From a virus: a stretch of DNA of 40,914 nucleotides. Positions 24,821 to 32,040 of this stretch are shown here, piece after piece. Within the stretch, counting starts at the first letter, position 1. Each line of letters begins with the position of its first letter. The translations under genes and the position numbers were made by a program. The notes under the pieces are model-generated. The model was given only the letters and a program-made list of their open reading frames with translations, was not told the origin of the DNA and made no database searches. The DNA lies in the IMG/VR virus record IMGVR_UViG_3300042987_000978, positions 1 to 40,914 of that record. One strand, 5' to 3'.

Positions 24821-25843
24821 ATGTCTTTATTTGAAGGTTCAGCACCAGATCCCGTAACGCTTACTGCTTCGACCAAGCAGGAAGCGCCGACCTATTTAAC
24901 GAACTACCTGCAAAGCCTTGCCAGTGCGGGTATGGGTGCGCTCGGCACAGTAACGCCAGGTGCTGAGGGCGCGGCACCCACTGTAACGCCGTTCACTAGC
25001 AAAGAACTTATTGCAGACCTGCCAGATTTTTACAAAAATCTGATGACGCCAACAGATGCGAGTAAGTTACCGACGCTTGCAGACCTTACACGATATAAAG
25101 ACGCTACCGCAGAGGCACTAACGGCTGGCAAATCTGCCATGGATGTCGGCGCAGCGGATATCTCACGGTTTTACGATCCGTATCAGCAGCAGGTCATTGA
25201 TGAAATGCAGCGTCAGTCGGATATTAATGTTCAAAGGAACGTGATTCCGGCCTTAAGGGCATTAGGTATGTCAGGTGCTGGTGGTGCCGCAGGAACCAAA
25301 CGCGGTTATGACATTTCAGGACAGGCTTTAGCAGACATCGCATCAAGCTTGCAAAGTCAGCAGACTGGTGCGCGAGCAGCAGGGTTTAAGCAGGCTTTAG
25401 ATGCCGCATTGAGAGAACAAGGCCAACAAGCAAGCACAGCAAGTGCTCTTGGCCAACTTGGAAGCATTGAGCAACAAGCCGCAACCCAAGGTATCAAGGG
25501 GCTGTCAGATGTTGGTGCTGCTAAATTAGCCTATGACCAGAGCAAGATTGAGTCCCCTTTAACAAGGGCTATGAATGTCGCTCAGATCATGCGTCAGTAT
25601 CAGTACCCAACGACTACGAGCGAGACAAAACAAGCATTGCCAACAATTATGGGATCATCGCCTTTATCACAAATTGCCGGTCTCGGAAGCCTTCTAGCTT
25701 CAGGAACACAAACGCCATCAGGCTGGCTCAATCAATTGGGCGGCTTCATCGGTAAACAATTTGATGGCAGTGGATTGCCATCTTTGGGGTCTCTTACTGG
25801 TGGCGGTACCGAGACCGGCTTAATGGGCGATTATGGAACGTAA
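24821..25843 (+). CDS. Putative internal virion (ejection-type) protein
   Basis: 340 residues. ATG 24821 is preferred over 24818 because AAGGAG (24809-24814) is 6 bases away. A disordered N-terminus is followed by a helical, Gln/Ala-rich core: FYDPYQQQVIDEMQRQSDIN, then NVIPALRALGMSGAGGAAGT and QALADIASSLQSQQTGARAA. The F-Y-x-P-Y-x-x-Q-V-I/V-D...G-G...G..R...Q..AD/ALA pattern is common in environmental podoviruses as a proposed internal virion protein. The C-terminus is Gly/Ser-rich. The ejection role is inferred from family occurrence and position after the tail genes. Confidence 0.6.
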   Translation: MSLFEGSAPDPVTLTASTKQEAPTYLTNYLQSLASAGMGALGTVTPGAEGAAPTVTPFTSKELIADLPDFYKNLMTPTDASKLPTLADLTRYKDATAEALTAGKSAMDVGAADISRFYDPYQQQVIDEMQRQSDINVQRNVIPALRALGMSGAGGAAGTKRGYDISGQALADIASSLQSQQTGARAAGFKQALDAALREQGQQASTASALGQLGSIEQQAATQGIKGLSDVGAAKLAYDQSKIESPLTRAMNVAQIMRQYQYPTTTSETKQALPTIMGSSPLSQIAGLGSLLASGTQTPSGWLNQLGGFIGKQFDGSGLPSLGSLTGGGTETGLMGDYGT

Positions 25844-25846
25844 ATC

Positions 25847-27481
25847 ATGACTACATCTAGAGGTGGTGCGCTTACCCCATCGCTTTACGCCGAAACCCCG
25901 GCTGAGCAGAAAAGCCTTCAAGAGTACCTCAAAATTCAAGAGGAGCTTGAAGCCGCCCTAACGAACCGGCAGCGGCTTTTTGACCCGGTGCTACTCGCGA
26001 TGGCGCAGGGGTTTTTAGCCCCTACAAAGACCGGAAAGTTCGGCGAATCGATCGGCAACGTAGCGGCGGCGGTTGGCCCCGTTCAGGAGGCCGAGGAAAA
26101 GCGCCGTCTTGAAAATATCGCTATGCGCCGCGACCTGGCCGCCGCAAAGCTCGGCGCTCAACAGTCCGCCCGCGATGAAGAGATGATGCGCGGGTTGCTC
26201 AGACCCCCAGGAGCCGCCCCAGCTGCCGGCCAAGCGCCCACCGCCCCGCCGGCTGCTTCAGAGCTCGCTCAGACTCCTGCCGCTGCGGGAGCCGCACCAG
26301 CGCCCCAAGTAGGCACACCGTTAGCGCCTCGTCCTGCTGAAGCAGCCGTAGCGCCAGCTCAGACAACCCCCGCCGCGACAGAAGGCGCGACGATTGATCG
26401 TTTTACACCTGATCAGCTGAGCGCGATGGCTATCAGCAACAACCCGCGTGTTCAGGCGTTGGGTAAGGCTATCTTGAGCATACGTGAAGACCAGCGTAAA
26501 AATATCACAGTCGTAGGTGGAAACCTAGTTGACATGCGCAACAATCGCGTTTTGTTTAGAGCGCCCGAGAAAGAAGAGCAGTTTACATTTCCGGGTATTG
26601 AAGGTTCGTTTCCGATGACACCTCTGCAGGCTGAGAAAATTCGAACCGAAATCGGAGGTATGCCCGCTGGGCCGGCGCGAGACGCTCGGTTGCGTGAGCT
26701 TTTGAGAGGCCTACAGAGCAGGGAAGACATCGAAGCACGCGGAGAGCTGCTCAAAGGCCGCGCTAAAAGCGCTTCTGCCGAAGAAGAAACTATCATGAAG
26801 GCAGGTAGTCTGTCAAACCAACTGCGAGCTTCAGCTGAGACATTGCTTGACTTATCAACTAATCCCAGGACTAAAGGCGGGTTCGGCGTCATCGCTGATC
26901 AGGGTATTTTGAATGCTATTGCTGGCGCGGTTCAAACCGGGCTCACAACCCCTGGAGGCTCAATAGGGTTCGGCGGTATTGATGACGCCGTAGCGAAACT
27001 CAAAGGCACCCCGGAGCAGATCGCCGCTCGAAGGCTCGCCGCCCGTGAGCAGGCAATGCTTGAGTTGAATTACCGCAGGGCATATTTGGAAGGACAAGGC
27101 TCAGTTTCAAACATGGAGGGCGAAGTCACGCGCCTGCTCGGGCCTTCAATTAGCGACACCCCGGAGGCCGCCGCAGCAAAAGCCCGTCTCATCATCGCCC
27201 GAGCCGAGTTCGACAAGACCGTTCGGTCGGAGTGGATCAACGCTCGTAAACGTGGCGAGTCAGTGTACGAATTCAAAGAATCTGACACCTACAAGAACGC
27301 GCTCAAAGAGCTTGATGACAAGGCTAAAGTCATCCGTGATGACCTGATTGCGCAGGCGGCCCGCAAACCGGGCGGCAGCGCGGCGGGTCAAGCCCCGACG
27401 CAGAGACCTGCCGAAAGGAAAATGCCCGACGGCAGCACGTGGGTTCTTCAACCTGACGGTTCGTATAAAGCCAAGAAGTAA
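25847..27481 (+). CDS. Putative internal virion protein with Pro/Ala linker
   Basis: 544 residues. The N-terminal 105 residues are helical (KSLQEYLKIQEELEAALTNR, then QRLFDPVLLAMAQGFLAPTK and a coiled coil of EAEEKRRLENIAMRRDLAA). A disordered Ala/Pro/Gln linker follows (about 115-180) and then a mainly helical domain. That part contains a Gly-rich segment (GGFGVIADQGILNAIAG) and VSNMEGEVTRLLGPSISDTP, a block seen in other phage internal proteins. The end (PDGSTWVLQPDGSYKAKK) is short and basic. No enzyme motif. Codons are GC-rich like the preceding 3' end. Confidence 0.55.
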   Translation: MTTSRGGALTPSLYAETPAEQKSLQEYLKIQEELEAALTNRQRLFDPVLLAMAQGFLAPTKTGKFGESIGNVAAAVGPVQEAEEKRRLENIAMRRDLAAAKLGAQQSARDEEMMRGLLRPPGAAPAAGQAPTAPPAASELAQTPAAAGAAPAPQVGTPLAPRPAEAAVAPAQTTPAATEGATIDRFTPDQLSAMAISNNPRVQALGKAILSIREDQRKNITVVGGNLVDMRNNRVLFRAPEKEEQFTFPGIEGSFPMTPLQAEKIRTEIGGMPAGPARDARLRELLRGLQSREDIEARGELLKGRAKSASAEEETIMKAGSLSNQLRASAETLLDLSTNPRTKGGFGVIADQGILNAIAGAVQTGLTTPGGSIGFGGIDDAVAKLKGTPEQIAARRLAAREQAMLELNYRRAYLEGQGSVSNMEGEVTRLLGPSISDTPEAAAAKARLIIARAEFDKTVRSEWINARKRGESVYEFKESDTYKNALKELDDKAKVIRDDLIAQAARKPGGSAAGQAPTQRPAERKMPDGSTWVLQPDGSYKAKK

Positions 27482-27493
27482 GGAGCCACCCCC

Positions 27494-28840
27494 ATGAGCA
27501 CGTTGGCCGAGTACAACAACAATCCCGGGAACCTCAGACCGCCCAAAGGCGTAAAGTACGACGGGCAGATTGGGGTTGATGAAAAAGGGTTCGCTATTTT
27601 TGAAAACGCCGAGTACGGTCGGCGGGCGCTGCTCAATGATATCAATATCAAGCTGAAACGCGGACTAAACACGCCGGACAAGTTTCTTGAGGTTTACGCC
27701 CCCCGAGGTGAAGAGAACCCTGACGAGGCCCGTGATAACTACCGTATACTGCTAGCCCAGTCGCTGGGGTTAGAAAGCACAAGCACCCCGTTCCCTAAGG
27801 ACTCAACTGAGCGCATCGCCGACGCTATCACGAAGTTTGAAGGCGGCACGTGGGGTAAGCCCCCGGCTAAAAGCGCTGAGGAAACCGAGGAAATTAAAGA
27901 GCCTTCACTCAGAGAGAAAGCCGGAAAACTGTTTGAAGATGCAAAAGGCGTAGCCGCGCAGGCGGCTGAAGAATATCCGGAGGCTGTTCGTGCCGGCATT
28001 GACGTCGGCGGCGCATTAGCCGGGCGCAAGCTCAGCGTCCTGGGTGAGGGGTTGCGTCGTGAGTACGAGGCGCAATCCGCAAGAACCCCGCCCGCTCAAC
28101 CCAGGGCCGCCGCACCTTCCGCAGCCCCCGCTGGGCAACCACCGCCGCCGATCCCTACCGATCCCATGCATACTCGGCAGCTGCAAGGCACCACTGACCA
28201 GGGCGCAACTGGCCGGGCTCGCCAAACCACTTACAACGAGGCCACCGCTCGGCAGGCCGCCGCAGCTGATGAACAAGCTCGGATTATTGAAGAGTTAAAA
28301 AGGCGAGGCGTAGTCTCAGGTGATTCGCGTTCGCTTGTTTCACGACTGCCCGGTATGACGTCAACGCCGTCGGGGGTCATGCTACCCAGCGGGCAAGTTT
28401 ACGCCGATATACCGCCCACCCGAGGCACCACCGCACCCCCCCCCCCGCCTCCTGCACCCCCGCCGCCGAGAGCCCCGCTCTCAGCACGTGCTTCTAGGGC
28501 TATGAACGTTGGCGCACGAGTTATGCCTGGGGCTTTTGGGCTACTAGGTGGTTTGGGCGCTGCCGAGCTGGGCCAGGAAGCCTATGGCCGAGCTCAAGAA
28601 GGTGATATTCCTGGTGCGTTGATAGCTGGTGTAGGTGCGGCGGGGTCGTTGGCTTCCGCCCTGCCTTTTCCGCAGACCCGCGTCGGAGGTCCTGCGCTAG
28701 CTGCAGCTTCTCCGCTGACACTCTACCTGTATGATAAAGCTAAAGAACGCGCCGTCAGTCAGGCTCAAGGTTACGGCGCTCTAGCCGCCGGTAGGCAACT
28801 ACCCGCCCCGTCAATCTATCAAGGCTATTTTGGGCCTTGA
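27494..28840 (+). CDS. Putative virion protein with N-terminal NNPGNLR domain
   Basis: 448 residues. The first 115 residues (NNNPGNLRPPKGVKYDGQIG, KGFAIFENAEYGRRALLNDI, then a segment rich in Asp/Lys) resemble the N-P-G-N-I/L-R...F.x.F...x.G.RA domain of phage structural proteins related to PM2 P5 and lytic virion proteins. A peptidoglycan-degrading role is possible but no catalytic residue can be fixed. The remainder is Ala/Pro-rich with a polyproline run near residues 315-330 and a Gly/Ala hydrophobic stretch (PGAFGLLGGLGAAELG) that may insert in membranes. It is the last plus-strand gene before the terminator. Confidence 0.55.
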   Translation: MSTLAEYNNNPGNLRPPKGVKYDGQIGVDEKGFAIFENAEYGRRALLNDINIKLKRGLNTPDKFLEVYAPRGEENPDEARDNYRILLAQSLGLESTSTPFPKDSTERIADAITKFEGGTWGKPPAKSAEETEEIKEPSLREKAGKLFEDAKGVAAQAAEEYPEAVRAGIDVGGALAGRKLSVLGEGLRREYEAQSARTPPAQPRAAAPSAAPAGQPPPPIPTDPMHTRQLQGTTDQGATGRARQTTYNEATARQAAAADEQARIIEELKRRGVVSGDSRSLVSRLPGMTSTPSGVMLPSGQVYADIPPTRGTTAPPPPPPAPPPPRAPLSARASRAMNVGARVMPGAFGLLGGLGAAELGQEAYGRAQEGDIPGALIAGVGAAGSLASALPFPQTRVGGPALAAASPLTLYLYDKAKERAVSQAQGYGALAAGRQLPAPSIYQGYFGP

Positions 28841-28875
28841 GGTTACCGTTGTTCATGCCGTGTGTCTCCCCTGTT

Positions 28876-28900
28876 GCTACCTTTGACGACGAGAGGTAGC
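28876..28900. other. Intergenic hairpin upstream of the terminator
   Basis: GCTACCT (28876-28882) pairs with AGGTAGC (28894-28900) around an 11-base loop. No T-run on either side, so it may act with the next hairpin rather than alone. Confidence 0.4.
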
Positions 28901-28902
28901 TT

Positions 28903-28936
28903 AGACCCTCGGCCCAAAAGCTGAGGGTCTTTTTTC
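28903..28936 (+). terminator. Intrinsic terminator between converging gene blocks
   Basis: AGACCCTC (28903-28910) pairs with GAGGGTCT (28923-28930), extended by G-T and G-C pairs to 10 pairs around CCCAAAAG, and is followed by a run of T (28929-28936). It should stop plus-strand late transcription. Read on the minus strand, the same stem lacks a downstream U-run, so termination of the resolvase transcript there would be weaker. Confidence 0.85.
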
Positions 28937-29412
28937 TACTTGTACTTCTTTTCGTAAAGCCACCGCGCTATGAGAAGTGCTTCGGCCCGGTCGGCGTACT
29001 TTTTCAAATGTAGCGGCGCGTCCGGAAAAAGCCTAATCGCCAGCGCTCGGCACTGCTCCTTGTCAGAGCCCAGGCCGAAGTGCCTTTTCCAAGTCGCCGG
29101 GGTAACGTAAGTCAACTCAAACCGACTAGCCGCCACCACGGCCCTAGCCACCCCGAATGAGTCCCCGAGGCTGAAAACCGAGCTCACCCCCTGCCCAGGC
29201 ATCGCGTTGACACGCTCGAGCGCCACCGCCACAGGCGTATCAGGTTTGGAGTACCACCTGAGCATGCCGAGAAGCCCCGCAGCGTCCGCCTCGCTCTTGA
29301 CGCTACCCGAACCCTTGGCGACGGTGGGCATGTCCTCTACGGCCTGATAGAGGCCGTTGTTGAGCACCCCCACCGCACCGCTCAAGCCGGGGTCGATACC
29401 GATTGTGATCAT
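28936..29412 (-). CDS. RuvC-like Holliday junction resolvase
   Basis: 158 residues from ATG 29412, which overlaps the preceding stop as ATGA. RNase H-fold resolvase: ITIGIDPGLSGAV gives Asp7, VAVALERV gives Glu66, and KYADRAEALLIA gives Asp141 and Glu144, the four acidic residues that bind the metal. These enzymes cut four-way or branched DNA before packaging. It is the last gene of the replication unit and converges on the late terminator. The length suits the short phage branch of the family. Alternative names such as crossover junction endodeoxyribonuclease refer to the same activity. Confidence 0.88.
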   Translation of the reverse strand: MITIGIDPGLSGAVGVLNNGLYQAVEDMPTVAKGSGSVKSEADAAGLLGMLRWYSKPDTPVAVALERVNAMPGQGVSSVFSLGDSFGVARAVVAASRFELTYVTPATWKRHFGLGSDKEQCRALAIRLFPDAPLHLKKYADRAEALLIARWLYEKKYK

Positions 29413-30245
29413 AGCGCCTCGTAGTGTTCGCACCCTTTGCGCTGCTCGTCAAGCGTCAAAGTGTGATTGTTCAGTTCGCAAACCCACTTTCCTTCTGGCC
29501 CTGGCGCACACATACGGCACGTGCGACAGTGTTGAAGGGGTGGGGTCTCTTTGACGCACACCGCTTTCATGCTACAGAACTTACAGCCGAAACTACTCCC
29601 GTCATCGCTGATGCCCGCCGGACGTAGCCGGGCCTCGGTGAGTTTGATGATCTTCTGTTGAAGTTTGGCTTGCTCGGCGGAGTCTTCGCGGATGCGCTCA
29701 ACGTACAACGTCTCATCGTCTTTGCACACCGCGACGTACAACCCTCGAGTGAAACCGCCCAGCGCCATGCTGATTTGCATCTGAGCGTAGTGCGAAGGCT
29801 TAGCGCCCTGAACACCCTTTTTCAACAGCGAACTGAAGCTGTTCTTGTTGTGCGTTTTGATTTCGAGCAGGTGCGGCTTGTCGCTCTCGGGCACGTCTTT
29901 TATCACCCCGTCAACTTTTGTGATAAAGTGGCCGGTGGGGTCCGTAAACTCATACTGACGACCGTCCGGTTGTTTATCCCAGACGGCGAACCCCGCACGA
30001 CGCAGGTCAGCGACTACACGCGCCTCCTGCTGGTGTCCGGTCTCAAACAGGCGCAGCATGCGTCCATCAAAAACCTCGCGGGCGAAACCTCGCCAGCTCA
30101 GCCATACCTGACGCACGCACTCCTCGCCTATCGAAGACGAGCCAAGTCGCCCGAGATACAGATCGGGGTCTGCTTTCTCTTTTTGAATCGCTGCGTATAC
30201 CCGATCAATAATTTGCTGCTCGGGTTTTGGCGGAATAGCGACCAT
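29409..30245 (-). CDS. PD-(D/E)XK nuclease, Cas4/RecB-like with Cys cluster
   Basis: 278 residues from ATG 30245; GGAGG lies 5 bases upstream, and the TTG further upstream is unlikely. The nuclease core is KVDGVI (Asp112), then LLEIKTHNK (Glu128, Lys130), and YAQMQISMAL, the Q-motif helix. Cys43 in GEECVRQ together with Cys221, Cys224 and Cys230 in CKFCSMKAVC is the four-Cys arrangement of iron-sulphur Cas4/AddB-type nucleases. A second Cys-rich block, CRTCRMC through Cys256 and Cys272, looks like a zinc finger. Probable role: 5' or 3' end resection next to the recombination genes. It overlaps the resolvase by 4 bases. Confidence 0.82.
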   Translation of the reverse strand: MVAIPPKPEQQIIDRVYAAIQKEKADPDLYLGRLGSSSIGEECVRQVWLSWRGFAREVFDGRMLRLFETGHQQEARVVADLRRAGFAVWDKQPDGRQYEFTDPTGHFITKVDGVIKDVPESDKPHLLEIKTHNKNSFSSLLKKGVQGAKPSHYAQMQISMALGGFTRGLYVAVCKDDETLYVERIREDSAEQAKLQQKIIKLTEARLRPAGISDDGSSFGCKFCSMKAVCVKETPPLQHCRTCRMCAPGPEGKWVCELNNHTLTLDEQRKGCEHYEAL

Positions 30246-30257
30246 AGGGTCCTCCAA

Positions 30258-30369
30258 TTTAAAACATGAGGCGGGGCGCTGATTTGGTCTTCAATAAAGC
30301 GGAAGGGAAAGCCAGAAAACCTTCCGCGTCAACATCCTCAGTCGCTGGCTTAACCGCCCCTAAGTTGGC
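30258..30369 (-). other. 112-base gap with an in-frame open stretch
   Basis: Read from the minus strand, the frame of the DUF669 gene stays open for about 34 codons past its TGA and ends in TAA near the next gene's ribosome site. There is no ATG, GTG or TTG near its beginning, so it is not called as a gene. An open run of this length is expected by chance fairly often. I see no promoter or other element here. Confidence 0.35.
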
Positions 30370-30873
30370 TCAATCCCAGGGGTTTGAAGAACCGCTAGCA
30401 GCGGCGGGCTTTTGAACAGCACGGGCCGGCGGAGCGGACTTTGCCGCTGGGGCTGCGGGGGCCGCCGAGCCGCCCTGCTCGAACAAGAACGCTTTGATCT
30501 TGTTGCTCGCCTTGTAGCCGTTGCTCGCTGGCTCAATCGCGACCGCTGCGCGGAAAGGTTTCTCGAGCAGCTTGTCGGTGTCGTCGGCTTCGGGCCTGCC
30601 GCATGCGGTGGCCCAAGCCACGAGCTGCTGACGGCCGATACGCTGTGCCTTTTCACTAGGGTTATTGATGTTGAAGTTTTGCCAAAGCAACCGACCAGCG
30701 TGCTCGCCCTTGACGACTTCAAATTTCGCCTTGATGTAAGAACCGTCACCTCGGCTGGTTTCTTTCTCCTCGGCCTCGAGAGCCTTCAAAACATACTCGC
30801 CCTCGGGGATGGGGTCATACTCGGCGGGGGCCGTAACGTCAACTTCAGCAGCGTTGAATCCAAATTTAGCCAT
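30370..30873 (-). CDS. DUF669 single-stranded DNA-binding protein
   Basis: 167 residues. The pattern AEYDPIPEGEYVLKALEAEE, then SRGDGSYIKAKFEVVKGEHA and GRLLWQNFNINNPSEKAQRI is the DUF669 family, treated as a phage single-stranded DNA-binding protein of the OB-fold type. A Pro/Ala-rich linker leads to the acidic-aromatic tip SSNPWD, the short C-terminal hook that SSB-type proteins use to recruit partners. Neighbouring ATPase, nuclease and resolvase genes fit a recombination unit. The start has GGAGAAAT upstream. Confidence 0.85.
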   Translation of the reverse strand: MAKFGFNAAEVDVTAPAEYDPIPEGEYVLKALEAEEKETSRGDGSYIKAKFEVVKGEHAGRLLWQNFNINNPSEKAQRIGRQQLVAWATACGRPEADDTDKLLEKPFRAAVAIEPASNGYKASNKIKAFLFEQGGSAAPAAPAAKSAPPARAVQKPAAASGSSNPWD

Positions 30874-30893
30874 GATTATTTCTCCTTTGAAAG

Positions 30894-31649
30894 TTATTTG
30901 GCTATTGGGATGAGTTTTTCTACGTTCGCTATGGTCATCTCGATTTCGTCGGGACAGTTATAACGATTCTTTGCGGCGTAGGCGGGGTTCTCAATAAAGT
31001 GCAGCAGTCGCTCGCCTGTGGTTACGCCTCGGGTCTTTTGATTGTTAAACCCGGTGTCTGATTTGCGGATGATGACTTTGAACGCCGCGAACGCGATCAC
31101 GTCCGCCCACTCCTGAAGCAGCGCGTTGCATCGGTTGGGCAGCTTGGGCTGATAGCGATCATACGGCTCGGTGCGGGGGTCTTCAAACTTCACCACCGCC
31201 GCGTGCGCAATCAGCACTACGTTCATACCGCGTTTGAGGCGTAGCACGTCCAACCCCTGCAGGATTTCGCGAAACTCCTCCGCCACTAGCATTTGACCCT
31301 TGCCGTAGGCGAGGTCTTTGGCGTCGTGCGAGGCCTCAACATTGCTCACAATGAGCGGCTCAATCAGCCAGTCAACCGAGTCAACTACGACGGTCTTGAA
31401 CTGATGATCCTCTTTGATCAGCGTCTTGATGCTTTCAACCACGTCGTTGATATGTGCCGCACGAGGGAAACTCGTCACGTCGAGCGAATCAAGACCGTCC
31501 TCGGTGCTAATGAAGATCGGGCTCGGGAACTGGCTAGCGAGTGTGGACTTGCCGATGCCGTGGCCGCCGTACAACACAAGACGCGGCGGAACGGCCTGCT
31601 TGCCCCGGCGCAGCGAGTCCTGCCAGGAACTGCTTTTCTCTTTTGACAT
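30894..31649 (-). CDS. RecA-fold ATPase (AAA_24, Sak4-like)
   Basis: 251 residues. Walker A is GGHGIGKST at residues 28-36 and Walker B is TVVVDSVDWL at about 86-95. A helical middle with YGKGQMLVAEEFREILQGLD and a strand with GMNVVLIAHAAVVKFEDPRT follow. This is the pattern of phage nucleotide-binding proteins of the AAA_24 group, related to Sak4 single-strand annealing ATPases. It sits with the ssDNA-binding protein (DUF669), nuclease and resolvase, a combination known from several phage recombination modules. Whether it anneals strands or loads DNA-binding proteins cannot be decided from sequence. Confidence 0.82.
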   Translation of the reverse strand: MSKEKSSSWQDSLRRGKQAVPPRLVLYGGHGIGKSTLASQFPSPIFISTEDGLDSLDVTSFPRAAHINDVVESIKTLIKEDHQFKTVVVDSVDWLIEPLIVSNVEASHDAKDLAYGKGQMLVAEEFREILQGLDVLRLKRGMNVVLIAHAAVVKFEDPRTEPYDRYQPKLPNRCNALLQEWADVIAFAAFKVIIRKSDTGFNNQKTRGVTTGERLLHFIENPAYAAKNRYNCPDEIEMTIANVEKLIPIAK

Positions 31650-31677
31650 TTTGTTTCTCCTTTCTGAGTAGAGGCGG

Positions 31678-32040
31678 TTAGTCGTCCGCCGTTGTGAAAT
31701 CGTCGTCCTCGGCTGCGCCCTCGTAGCCCAAATCCCACTGCGTGGTGATGTATTGGAACAGTTCGCGGTCCCAGCTCAAAAGGTTAATCTTTTCTTCGTT
31801 CTCGGTGATAATCGCTGAACACACTGCGCACAACGCCGGGTCCCCCACCATCAGCAGGTAGTCGCCCGGCTGCCAGTCGGCCAACACACGACGAGCTTTG
31901 CTGATCATGGCGTGGGTGTTATACGGTTTGCGCGGGCGGCTAAACACAGCCCGCAGCGCCCCAAAGCGCCGAGCATCTGAAAGATCTTTTGAGTGATCAA
32001 CTTGAACCACAAAGACGGTGCGCGTATTACCGGGTTGCAT
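31678..32040 (-). CDS. Conserved hypothetical phage replication-region protein
   Basis: 120 residues, mixed alpha/beta. The blocks VFVVQVDHSKDLSDARRFGA, then ALRAVFSRPRKPYNTHAMIS and WQPGDYLLMVGDPALCAVCS belong to a hypothetical family often found beside phage polymerase genes. A short acidic tail (EGAAEDDDFTTADD) ends the protein. No active-site motif. It overlaps the polymerase stop by 14 bases, so translation is coupled. Confidence 0.65.
   Translation of the reverse strand: MQPGNTRTVFVVQVDHSKDLSDARRFGALRAVFSRPRKPYNTHAMISKARRVLADWQPGDYLLMVGDPALCAVCSAIITENEEKINLLSWDRELFQYITTQWDLGYEGAAEDDDFTTADD

Noticed and set aside
29658-30269. 203-residue plus-strand open frame opposite the nuclease gene
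   Set aside because: The minus-strand nuclease has catalytic motifs; the opposite frame has none.
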